Positions 45,026 to 55,254 of a stretch of 64,000 bases of DNA are shown here, piece by piece (within the stretch, counting starts at the first letter, position 1; each line of letters starts with the position of its first letter). The notes beneath the pieces were generated by a model. It saw nothing but the letters and a program-made list of their open reading frames with translations, made no database searches and had not been told where the DNA came from. The DNA is from Emmonsiellopsis sp. PD_33 (taxonomy: Eukaryota; Ascomycota; Eurotiomycetes; Onygenales; Ajellomycetaceae), in the NCBI GenBank assembly GCA_032988165.1, contig JANTQF010000199.1:1-64000 (forward strand). Reading direction: 5' to 3'. Position numbers and translations under genes: made by a program.

Positions 45026-47335
45026 CTACACCGCCGGCGGTGGCCCGCCACCACCACCACCAATATACAACCTCCTCCTCACCACACCCACAACGGCACC
45101 TAGCCACCTCCGTACACGGGGAAGGGTATACGCCGGCGCGTCCCCAAAGTCGCCACCATCGCCCCGACGGACCTCGTTCTCGTTCTCTGGGTTATTGAAG
45201 GCGTTGAGGTATCGGCGGATGCGGGAGCTGGGGGTCATACAGGGGGCGGGGGGAGCGGTTTGGGATTGAGATGGTTCTTCAGATTGGGCTGCTGGGGTTT
45301 GTGGGGATGGACGTGTTGATATGATGAAGGTGGACGGGAGGGGGGCGAGGGCGGGGGGTGTCATTTGGGATGGTGATGGAGACGGCGATGGCGATGGCGA
45401 TGGAGACGAAGGTGGAGTCCCAGGCGTTTCGGATGGATCGTCGGATGATCCAGTTACTGTTTGCGTGATGGTAACCGTAATCGTCTGCTTCGAGGACAAG
45501 GACGGGGTCGGGGTGGGAGACGGGGTGGCTGAAGATGCCGTTAGGAGGGTCAATGTAGTTGAATCAGATGGTGACGGGCCAGGCAATGATGTATCAATGG
45601 GTATGATTGCGCTGGGTTGCACGGGAGTTGGCGATGTTCCCGCTGCTTGCTGGGCTCCCTGCGGCGTTTGTTGGGTGGTCATAGCCATTTGGCAGTCATC
45701 CTCGCCTTCGCCGCCGTCTGTAATGGTGGTGGTGGTCAAGAAAACGGGTACAGGCAGGGAGAGGTCGGATAGTGGGGAGTTTGGGGTGTCTGAGGGAGTG
45801 ATTTCGGGAGTTGGTAAGGGGGTCTCAGGGAAGAAATCTGTCTCCGTAAACGCCGTGACGACTGGGAGCGTTGGGCCATCTCCTTCTCCCCCCTGGGCGG
45901 AAGTGATCGGGTCTGGAGATGGCGTGGGGTTGGGTTGGGGGGTGACGATTGATGGCGGTGACGGGAGGAGGGATGACAGTAGGGGGATAATTGCTGGCAG
46001 GCTATCTGCGGGTGTTGGAGATGGTTGTGGGGGTGGGGTCTCTGTGGGTGAATCTGTAGGCGCTAGAAGATGCAAAATGCACGAAAAAATGGTCAAAATT
46101 CTTGAACATTACTCGCCCATTTAGGGAAAACTGATGATGATGGTAGAAGGGGAAGGGGAAGGAAATAATAAGAAAGGGGGAATGGAAGCACAGCAACCGC
46201 CATGCTCATGACTAGCATCGAATTACTTACAAGGAAGAGTACCACACCCATCATCAGGAGGCGTGACCGGAGGCGTTACCGGAGGCGTTACCGGAGGCGT
46301 TACCGGAGGCGTTACCGGAGGCGTTACTGGAGGCGTTACGGGAGGCGTTACCGGAGGCGTTACCGGAGGAGGACCCGGAGGAGGACCCGGCACCGTAGCA
46401 GGTGTAGCAGGCTGGCCACCTGGAATCAAGATCGGCTTAAGTTTGTCGAGCTGCCAAGGGATAGCAGCCCGGTTCAGGTCCTGCCCTTGGGCATACTGGA
46501 TCGCAGCGCCGCCAGCTACGGCAGCCTTCTGCAGCCCGTCTCCAGGAAGAGGCCTGTCTCCAGGAATGATATCCACGTCGATGCATGTGGTGTAGAGCTC
46601 TTGTTTGCCGTCCCAGTCAGCCGGGTCCACGCCAGGAAGTGTGGGCCAGTCCCATACCCAGTAGAGCGTGTATGGCTTGCCTACAGGGGCGTTTGACGGG
46701 AGACGAATGTCTATCTGACAATACAGACTTTGTCCCTGTGGTTCTTGCGCAACTTTGGGGAATCTCTGCTGTCGGTCAAGCGAGATTGGCGCGTTGTTGA
46801 ACTCGTAGCATCGTCCATCGTCGTAGTCGTTTGTCCTAAGGAGCATCCCCCTGCCATCCCCGCCGGTTCCCTGCTCATTCCAGACGCGGTGGATTGCATG
46901 AAAGTTGTCGTCGGGACGCGGATCAGTGGTGCCGTAGAGATAGATGGTGCCGCGGTTTAGAGGCTTGCCTACTGGGGTTTCGACCTTGGTAACATGGCCA
47001 TTCTCCAGGTATCTCAACGCGACAGCATCTCCCGCACGCGCCTGGAGTCGCGGAAAGCCCAGTGACTGTATTGGATGTGTTTGGTTGCTTTTGCACATCG
47101 TGGTGTTTAAAGGAATTTGGGCTTTGGTGGTTGCCTCGATCCGGTGCAGCGCCCACTCATCTGTGTAATTGGTTTCGGTACGGTTGGAGTGTGAGCGGCC
47201 GTAACCAAAAGCGCCGACAAAGGCGCCTCTGTCGCCGATGACTATCAGGTCCTCTACCCAGCTGTGCCCAGTAACTGGGGGAGAGAGGTAAACGAGGGAG
47301 GCCACCAGGGCCAGGTTTCGAAGCAGAGAGAACAT
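45026..47335 (-). CDS. secreted protein with predicted N-terminal histidine (LPMO-like, DUF7492-like) and Pro/Ser/Thr tail
   Basis: Exons 47335-46231 and 46062-45026, joined by a 168-nt intron (GTAAGT...TTCTAG), give 713 residues. The signal peptide MFSLLRNLALVASLVYL...VTG ends just before H24 (HSWVED), so the mature protein should start with histidine, as in copper histidine-brace oxygenases. A second candidate ligand, H114, lies in RYLENGHVTKV, and an aromatic segment YTLYWVWDWP precedes TTCIDVDI. The N-terminal domain has scattered N-glycosylation sites and several cysteines. A linker of nine PPVT repeats and a very long Pro/Ser/Thr tail follow. No GPI signal is obvious at the end (GGGGGGPPPAV). 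The family resembles DUF7492 proteins; copper binding and oxidative activity are inferred from geometry only. If the intron is retained, translation stops two residues after the junction. Confidence 0.75.
46259..46366 (-). repeat. 12-bp minisatellite coding for PPVT
   Basis: Nine head-to-tail units of GGAGGCGTTACC (plus strand), with only a few third-base changes, encode PPVT repeats in the linker of the secreted protein. It is in frame and likely length-variable. Confidence 0.85.
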
Positions 47336-48995
47336 GTTGACAGTGGTTCTCGCGTAGGAGTGGAGGAGTGTGCAGGAAACGAAAGAGTGGTTGTCGAAGA
47401 GGATGACAATGGTGGTGGTTGTAAGAAAGACACGTCCAGCGATGTCAAGGAAGTTATATATGGATCCTTCTCGTTGTCAGGAGAGGAAGAGGCAAAAACA
47501 AAAGAGAGTCAAGGGAAGGGATCTGGGAGCATGTATAAACCCCAGGACGAGTGAAGGGAATACCAACAACAAGTGTTACAATCGCCTTGTTTAAACAAGG
47601 AGACCGAGTGAAGTTGGAGTGGTGGCTCTTGTTTGACAACGGAGAATGCCACTTACAATACTCATGATCAAGGAGACAAGGGGGGAACCATCCGCAGAAG
47701 TGAAGGGAATGAATGCCTCAAGCGGCGAGACTTTGTTCGAGACCTGATACAGGCTGTACAAAGAGAGGACAGTGAAGACAACAATGGCATTCATTCATTG
47801 TCCCATCCCGGCTCTGGTTCTGCTGGCCAACTGCAGAACAGGCATTATATAAATAATAGAATAAATAGAATGTAAAGTAGGAAAAGAGAGAAGTAATCAC
47901 TTCTCAGCAACAGCCATCACACTGATATTAATATCCCACACCCCGCAACGCGACAGTCCACGATGAAGCAGACAAGGGAAAACGCCAGCCAATAGATCGC
48001 AGACGGGCAGCAAGCATCCAGACACCGGGGTTGCAGAGACGAGATGTCTGTTTCAAACACGCCAGAGAGTCCCCTTGGGCAAATTTCACCAGCCGCCCGA
48101 TGGAGATGGATTCCTATATATAAAGTGCCCCATCCGCGAGGCAAGGCCCTAAACTTGGAAAAATAGACTCCATCAGGCAATCTCTCCCGCGAGACGCCCG
48201 GAGAGATGGATGAGTCTTTTTTTGTCGTTTTTACCCGCCTGCTTCTCTTTGTGGTCAGCGCGTTTCCCTGGTAAATAGCATGGGTGTCTGGGGACGAGTG
48301 GCGCGCGCATAGAGCAGAGAAGAGAGAGAGGAGAGAGAGACATGTCCCACTGTCAACCCAGACAGTAAACCCCCCGAAAAGAAGCAAAGATAGACCAGCG
48401 TGTCCCCCGAGTTCAAGACAGCATCAGTCACTCGCCTGGAACACGACGAGCGCTGTGTTTCCTCTCGTCTGCTGTTGCAAGCCAACCTGTCTCGCACGCC
48501 AGGAACCGCGCCGACTGGCCAGACGATGAAACACCGAGCACCCCAGCAGCGAGAGTCTGCCAACCAGACGATTCTTCAGGCCGCTGGGACATGAAACAGC
48601 AGCCCTGCCTGCATTGCCCGGCTTGGCTGGCGGGTGTGGCCGTGGGCAGCTTGGGTTGCGGTGGGATTGAAGGTCTAATAAAGGAATAATCTCGGGCGAT
48701 GATGGGATTTATTCACGGTGACTTCAGACTGGACGAGCTGCCAAGCAGTGTTTAGACCTGGCAAGGACCAACCAGGCATGCGCTCGACAGAATACTGAGG
48801 ACAGTGACTGTATAATTAATTATTCTCTTCTTAAAGTGTTCTTCTCCACCTGTCTGGTAGTTTAAGACTAAGCAGGGCAGTTTGCTATTTAAATATTTCA
48901 TTAGAACATCCCCATCGTGTCGAGGCTGGATTACGTGATCCTTCCTCGAAGTCAAGCCAAGAATGACGCTGCCTCATCGCAACTTGACGAGAAAC
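47336..48995. other. promoter of the secreted-protein gene up to the retrotransposon
   Basis: This 1.66-kb region has normal base composition and normal CpG frequency, in contrast to the adjoining element. A 16-bp perfect palindrome lies about 250 nt upstream of the ATG. I see no gene. The retrotransposon is inserted 1.66 kb upstream of this start. Confidence 0.5.
47585..47600. promoter_or_regulatory. 16-bp perfect palindrome CCTTGTTTAAACAAGG
   Basis: The two halves are exact inverted repeats, and the centre TGTTTAAACA contains two overlapping forkhead-like cores. It lies 250 nt upstream of the secreted-protein ATG. It could bind a dimeric factor; no direct evidence exists in the sequence. 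Confidence 0.4.
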
Positions 48996-49000
48996 AAAAC
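48996..49000. repeat. target-site duplication AAAAC (left)
   Basis: Five bases immediately left of the element are identical to the five immediately right of it (54228-54232), as expected of integrase-mediated insertion. Confidence 0.85.
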
Positions 49001-49115
49001 TGTGGGAAGGTTGAAGGTTCTCTGATTGCTATGCTAGTGAGAGAATCTATCTACCATGCAATCATGTAATTGCACTAAGCCCAATTGGGAGACTGGAGGC
49101 CTACAGCTGCCAACA
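49001..49115 (-). repeat. LTR (3' LTR in element orientation), 115 bp
   Basis: It starts TGTGGGAAGG and ends CCAACA on the plus strand, with TG...CA termini. It matches the other LTR except for five transitions, all in the last third. Confidence 0.92.
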
Positions 49116-49124
49116 CCCCCTCTC
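49116..49124 (-). other. polypurine tract of the retrotransposon
   Basis: Read on the minus strand, the nine bases next to the LTR are GAGAGGGGG, the expected plus-strand primer for LTR retrotransposons. This sets the element orientation. Confidence 0.75.
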
Positions 49125-49268
49125 AAGCAGAGCTGCACAAAAAGCATAGATCTCATGAAAAACACTGAAAAACAACAAAACATCACTAGATAGAGAAAAA
49201 ACCTAGATACATGACCAGACTTGCTACTTCCTATCATCCCTAGTAGAAATCCCTAGCAAATCAATGAA

Positions 49269-50045
49269 TCATATAAAAGTAATAATGCTCAGAGGCTTTG
49301 TCAGGCCATCAGCTGCCATTTCAGCTGTACTAACATGATCCAATGCTATAACACCATTCTTCAATTGAGATTGCAAGTAATGAAAGTGCATATCTATATG
49401 CTTGCTACAGGCTATAATTGTGGTAACTTGAGTGAGGTTAATTGTGCTCTTATTATCCATAAAAACCTATATAGGAGATGTAGTGATAAATTCAATCTCT
49501 AACATAAGATTTTAGATCCATGTTGCTTCACAAACTGCCTCACTGAGTGCAATGTATTTGACTTTATTTGAACTGAGAGTTATACAGGATTGTTTAGTGG
49601 AACATCATGAGATTGAAAATCCTATGAGCTTGAAGATGTAACTAGATATAGATTTTTATTCACCATTTAACAGTCCTGCCCAATTAGAATTCATGTATCT
49701 GATGGAGAGGTAGGCATTATTCAGGAACACTAGATTTAGACCATCAGAATGATATTTATACTAGAGTCTGATTCCAGAGGTTCCTTTCAAATATCAGATG
49801 ACATGTAATAGCATCTTCCATGATTTCAGGGTGAGGTTTACATTACACTGCCCAAGTAATGAGGCTGCATGTGCAATATCAGGCCAAGTTTTGACTGCAA
49901 GATACTGAATATAACCTACACCCTGTTGAAAATGTTGCTTCATAAAACCTGCCTCATTCTCAGAGAGGGGGGAATTATCAATATGAAAGGCCTCCTTTAT
50001 GGGCATACTAATAGTGATAGTGTCATTCAAATAGAAATCCTCCAC
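49269..50045 (-). pseudogene. copia pol remnant: reverse transcriptase end and RNase H
   Basis: Minus-strand fragments include ACSKHIDMHFHYLQSQLKNG and VSTAEMAADGLTKPL (49269-49460), the well-conserved RNase H end of copia polyproteins. Further up, at 49794-50045, a piece contains VGYIQYLAVKTWPDIAHAAS, the C-terminal part of the reverse transcriptase. They lie in separate frames and are interrupted by stops. Confidence 0.8.
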
Positions 50046-52541
50046 TAATTACTTAATATAGTGTTGGTGAGTCAATTTGATATCATCAGGCCTACAGTTA
50101 ACTTTTATGCCTAGATATTTTGTTGGTTCATGTAAATTTTTAATTTTAAGTCTCTCACTAAGAGCTTTCACTAGCTAGTCAGCATTTTTAGGAACTTTGA
50201 AGACTATATTTAAATTATCAATATATATAGTTATATAGAGATGTAGCTTCTCCATGTAATATCAGAGAGCTAAGTTATAGAAGCTTGCAATAAATTCTAA
50301 ATCATATAAATAACCCATTAAGCATTCATACTAAATTCTTGCAGCCAGATCAAGTCTGTAGAGACTACCCTCAACAGTGCAGACAAGCATTTTTAGAGTG
50401 CTTGCCTTGAAGCCAGTGAGTTGCCTCATATAAATCACCTTACCCAGGTAACTATGTAGGTAGGCTAATATGATATTGACCTGCTGCAATGTTCATTCCT
50501 ACTGAGCTACTATAGTAAATAACATGTAGTTTGCAGTGTTAGTTATAATGAGCATATAGGTTTCCTCCCTACTACCCTTTTTTAGCTAATTACTGCAGAC
50601 TACCTAATAGGATTTTCATAGAATGCCATCAGAATCTGCATTTGAATTTTGAGGCTGATCTTTTTCAATAAATACTCAGTAACTTAGTACTACTAGTTCT
50701 CTGACTGGTACATCAGATTAGGAGATAAGATATCATGTCTTACAACATTCAAAATCAGAGATCTCACATTACATTGATTTTCACCAGTATTCTCCTACTC
50801 TCTCTGGCCTAGATACAGTATTATTGTATGATTTAAGAAGACTGCCTGTATCAGGGGAGAAAGTGTAAGTCATAAAGGCTAATATCAGATATAATCATTT
50901 AACATCTATAGGGGCCTTAGCATCCTCATTCACTATAAAAATTAGTTCTATATTTAGGCTATTAGAGGCCTTGAGGGTTAGTTCTCCTTCTACAAATTAA
51001 ACCCTATAATCTAAATCCACCTTTTCTCACATGAATTTAATGTTGAATGATGCTATGATCTTATCTGCAATGAGATCTCAGAGCTAAAAAATTGATATCC
51101 CATTAAATTCAATCAACTTATATAGTCTTCTGTAAGGGGATAACTTGTCTACAGGCTTCTACAAACCATGTAGGTGAGCATAAACATTCACCCCAAGTTG
51201 ATGAAAATGTTTGACTTTTAGTAGGGTATTCATAAGAGTGCTCCATAAGATCTTATGAGAGCTAGAGGTAATTAAATCTACCATCTACAGCCAGAACTTT
51301 TCATTATATAGGATCATAGATATAGGAGTATTATTAGTTATTACAACAACTGCATGCAAGATATCTGCTCAGAATTTCTTGAGTAGATTACTCTGTATGA
51401 GAATAGCTCTCATCTATTTTATGATTATATAGATTCCCCATTCAGAGACTACATTCTGATGAGATAACTGAGGTGTCATAAGTTCCTATTTAATTCTATA
51501 ATTAGTTATAATCTGCTGCATTCAGATAGAGTGAAAAACACCATCTATATCTATATAAATAACTGCTGAGGTGCTATACTCTATGTTACTCATAAATCTG
51601 AGTTAGTACCTGAAAAAATCAACTGCTAGATCTTTTGAGTTTAAAAAATATACCCATCTATAGTGTGTCACATCACATATTAGTAGTATGAAGTATTTTA
51701 TCCCTTAGTAGGACATTAGGGGGTGATCAGATAGATCTTCTAATATTCTATCTCTCCTTGTGAGGTTGATATGGATTTTCTCCACAGCCCAAAGCACATA
51801 AGATATTAATGTTTGAGAGAAATGTCAAGTTATTCCAGCCTGTATACAGTTAGTACAGTAAAAATTCAACTTCAGGCTGATGATCTTAACCTCTGTATGA
51901 AGATCCTTAGATATCATAATAATAGCACTCATATGAACATACTCAAAATCTCTATATCACTTTATGAGAGTTTTACCCTTAGAGGTAGGTTCCAACTCAG
52001 TAGTTAGAGCTGTAGTAGTAGTGATAGCAGCAGCTATAAGATCAATTTTTTAGATTATATTAGGATCTCTATACTCATGCAATTTTGTCATATAATTTAC
52101 TGCTCTACTGATGTGATTAACATCTAATTTCAAGTTGTATTTCATAATCTTATAGATATTCCCTATTGTGGTTCTAACTGCATTGAAAATAATATCATTC
52201 AGGGCCTTGCAAATAAAGTATAATGAAGTTGTATTAAACAATGTGAACTAGTAGCCCTGATCCTCCAAATGAGCATATAATAGTAAGTTAACTGCTAAAT
52301 TTAAGAGATAATGAACCTCATGTAGTATAAGATCTCCCCCTTTCATACTTAGAATCATATTACTAATTCCTTTTACTCTAGCTTTATCATTAGTGGTAGA
52401 GTTGACACTGAGGTTGCCCTTATATAGACTGTAGTTTAAAATTGAATGGCATTTACTTGTTATATTGAAACTAGCACATGTATTCAAATATCAGGGTCAT
52501 GAGGAGTTACTTACAGTAAATATAGTCAAAAATGCCTTACC
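50046..52541 (-). pseudogene. copia pol remnant: reverse transcriptase and integrase, heavily interrupted
   Basis: There is no long open frame, but short translated stretches on the minus strand still resemble copia pol. For example, the region just downstream of 51390 reads LLKKF, stop, ADILHAVVV, as in the integrase core, with TGA at 51369-51371 where related elements usually carry tryptophan. A further stretch ending KPVDKLSPYRRLY near 51120-51180 resembles the integrase C-terminal end. Stops of this kind are spread through the whole section. Confidence 0.65.
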
Positions 52542-53864
52542 TCACTCCACACAAATCATTGCAGTATTTGCAGAAGGTTGATTTGATATTAAATCCTTAT
52601 TATTCTCTTTCTTCCTAGAATTACTAGATTTACTATTCTTATTCTTATTTTTATCTTTTATCTTTTTTACATCCTCAGCTTTTACCCAATTAGGCTTCAA
52701 GTCAGGATGTAAGGTCCAGTATTTATCCTTGCTGTGCCCAGGCATCTTGTAATGACCACATTTACCCTTGGCAGACTTTATGCTGGAGGTAGAGGAGGTA
52801 GTGGTCACAGAATTTGCTGATGAATTCTGTGGGGCTGAGGCCACCATTTTCTTATTATAATAATTTAATAATTACTTACTAAGTTCATTAATATTAATAT
52901 TCAAAATTCAGCTCTGACCAGTGGAAAAGAACTCATTCAACTAAGTCTTCACAAATACCTTCTGAAAATCTTTAAGTTCCAGGAGGAAGATGTCATGATA
53001 AATGTCTCCCACTCTGACTGCAAGATTCTTATATCATGTAACTAGATAGTAAAAACATCTAAGATAGAGCATATAGTTAGTATTCTTAACTTGAAGAGTC
53101 ATTAATTCCTTAACAATCATCATATACTTCTTTACTAGAGAGATTACATACTTTATGTTGATTTTCTCCCATATATCTGCAGTCAGGTTAGATTTCAATT
53201 CTCTAAGAACAGCCTGAACATTGCCTTGCAGACTAGCAAGAATGTAGTGATATAACACCTGTAAATATACTAACTACTTGGCCTACTTATAATAGCTTGT
53301 AGAGATTGAGATGCACTCATTTCTAAGAATAATATCTTTCACACTAATTGCCTTAGCATCTACTAGAATTCCTATGTGCCACAAATTGTAGTTCATATCA
53401 TTAAAGGTGATAATATCTTTAGTTTTAATTACTTATTAAAGTTCCTTCTGATACTCATAAAGCTCATCTTTATAGGGGTCACAGAGGGTAATCATTACTA
53501 ATAGTTGATAATAGGCCTCAGCCATCATCCACTCCATCTCTTCTTATTGAATAGATCTTGCAGAGGTGAACAGCTGCTTTATCATTCAGATGAGTGCCTC
53601 CTGTGTCATAATGATAGTAGCATTCAGATTGTGTGAGATGCTAGACATTCTACTGAGCTATAAGAGGCAGTCTATCTTCTCATTCTTATCCTCAGGGAGG
53701 TCAGGTAAGATAGGCTCAGAAGCCTGATGATCAGAATTTGTAGATTGTAAAGAGCTTATAATCCTGTAATTTGCTATTAAGTAAGTAGTGCAACAAGTAC
53801 TAGTGGTATTCACTATAGACTTAGAGGTGAGAGGTATCTCATCAGGCATCCTATTTGATATCAT
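52542..53864 (-). pseudogene. copia gag remnant
   Basis: Three open fragments lie in order: 53864-53658, 53258-53034 (with ILASLQGNVQAVLRELKSN, gag-like helices) and 52847-52542. The last holds a broken zinc knuckle, CGHYKMPGHSKDKYW, in which the second and fourth ligand positions of a CCHC box are tyrosine. The rest is Lys/Asn-rich. Stops separate the pieces. Confidence 0.75.
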
Positions 53865-54094
53865 ATGATCTTGGGATCTAGCTGCAAGTGGTGCAGCTGT
53901 CCATTAAAATTTAAAAAATCTACTAATTTACCTCTAAAAAAGTTTTCACACACCAAAAATCTTCAAAATCTGCCTCAAATACCACAAAGATGTGTGAATT
54001 TTGGGCAATTAAATATCTCACTATAGAATATATGTGATATCCAATCCAGGTGAACCTTCCAGTCTTTAATGCAGCATTTTTAATTAAAAAATGT

Positions 54095-54112
54095 ACTAAC
54101 TGGGCTATAACC
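54095..54112 (-). other. possible primer-binding site of the retrotransposon
   Basis: On the minus strand the LTR end CCCACA is followed directly by GGTTATAGCCCAGTTAGT. GGTTAT-type starts occur in copia elements primed by initiator tRNA. The match could not be tested, and the site may itself be mutated. Confidence 0.35.
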
Positions 54113-54227
54113 TGTGGGAAGGTTGAAGGTTCTCTGATTGCTATGCTAGTGAGAGAATCTATCTACCATGCAATCATGTAATTGCACTAAGCCTGATTGG
54201 GAGACCAGAGGCCTACAGCCGCCAACA
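54113..54227 (-). repeat. LTR (5' LTR in element orientation), 115 bp
   Basis: Same length as the copy at 49001-49115, with five differences, all transitions. It keeps the only CpG seen in the element. Confidence 0.92.
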
Positions 54228-54232
54228 AAAAC
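54228..54232. repeat. target-site duplication AAAAC (right)
   Basis: Identical to 48996-49000 on the other side of the element. Confidence 0.85.
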
Positions 54233-54366
54233 AACATCAGCCCAGTTAATTAAATAAATAAGCACTCACCTCTACGTCTTCAGATACTCATGCTGAGCAC
54301 TGTCTGAATCCATCTGCCTCCCGCCCCAATCCCCCCAGGAATGCGCTGTTAAACTGCCCCGCAACC

Positions 54367-55254
54367 ATGACCTCGCGCCTGGTCCTGGTCATTGGCGACC
54401 TCTTTGTCCCGGATCGCGCTCCTGTACGTCCTCTGCCTCTTTGCTTGTCTCAATGCCCCATTGCGCTGCCAGGACGCTGTCATTTATAACATATATAACC
54501 AATATACACTTTATGTATGCATGCTAACTCTCGTTCTTTAGGATATCCCCGCCAAAGTGAGCCCGCGCCCATTCTCACCCCGCAACACCCAGCCTTTCCC
54601 CTCCATCAAATACTAACCGCCGTTAAACAGTTCAAAAAACTCCTCACCCCCGGTAAGATTGGTCAAATCCTCTGCCTGGGCAACATTACAGACCGCGAAA
54701 CCTTCGACTTCCTCCGCCAAATCGCCCCCGACTTCCAGCTCGTCAAGGGCGACTTTGACGTCGACTCGCCCAACCTCCCCCTCTCAAAGGTCGTCCAGCA
54801 CGGCAGCTTACGCATCGGATTCACACATGGCCACACCATCATCCCCCCCGGCGATGCCGACTCGCTGCTGATTGCCGCCCGCCAGATGGATGTCGATGTG
54901 CTGCTGTGGGGCGGCACGCATAAGTTTGAGGCATATGAGCTAGAGGGCAGGTTTTTTATTAACCCCGGCAGTGCGACGGGGGCTTTTACGACCTCGTCGG
55001 GTTTGGAGGGGGAAGAGGAGACGACGCCGAGTTTTTGTCTGATGGACGTGAGTTTCCCTCGTGCTTAGACATGCTATCTCAAATAAGTACAGAGTATAGA
55101 GTGACTAACCCACCCCTTTTGCTACACATGATAGGTTCAAGGCGACGTGCTCGTGCTCTACGTATACCAGCTGCGGAAGGATGCCCAGGGCGCAGAGACA
55201 GTCTCTGTTGAGAAAGTTTCGTACCGCAAACATACCACTCCACCCGCTTCCTAA
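54367..55254 (+). CDS. VPS29: retromer subunit VPS29
   Basis: Four exons, 54367-54423, 54542-54556, 54631-55047 and 55135-55254, encode 202 residues. Exon 2 is a 15-nt micro-exon coding for DIPAK, needed to complete PDRAPDIPAKFKKLLTPGK as in other VPS29 proteins. The metallophosphoesterase-like fold is seen in VIGDLFVPDR, CLGNITDRETFDFLR, VKGDFDVD, IGFTHGHTIIPPGD, LLWGGTHKFEAYE and FINPGSATGA. The protein is part of the VPS26-VPS29-VPS35 cargo-selective trimer, recycling receptors from endosomes to the Golgi. The start lies only 135 bp from the retrotransposon's target duplication, so the element is inside or next to the VPS29 promoter. Confidence 0.95.

Larger units (their letters stand above)
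49001..54227 (-). mobile_element. Ty1/copia LTR retrotransposon, full length but inactivated
   Basis: The element is 5227 bp, with 115-bp LTRs at both ends, a 5-bp AAAAC duplication, and a purine tract next to the lower-coordinate LTR that fixes its orientation as minus. Decayed coding fragments read in copia order from high to low coordinate: gag, zinc-knuckle, integrase, reverse transcriptase and RNase H. Many stops interrupt all of them. On a line-by-line reading, the whole element contains only one CpG dinucleotide (54220), while the flanks have ordinary CpG. This strong depletion and AT-richness show repeat-targeted C-to-T mutation, so it is not autonomous. Confidence 0.92.

Noticed and set aside
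45321..46124. 267-codon plus-strand frame rich in Asp/Gly/Val
   Set aside because: It is the mirror of the Pro/Ser/Thr tail of the minus-strand gene. The minus-strand frame continues a spliced protein with a signal peptide.
46259..46366. CRISPR-like array
   Set aside because: The repeats are contiguous 12-bp coding units without spacers, in a eukaryotic gene.
46202..46696. 164-codon frame with Arg/Tyr repeats
   Set aside because: It is the antisense translation of the PPVT minisatellite and its flank.
52542..52847. Host CCHC zinc-knuckle gene
   Set aside because: It lies within the LTR-bounded element, has lost ligand cysteines and is in gag position.
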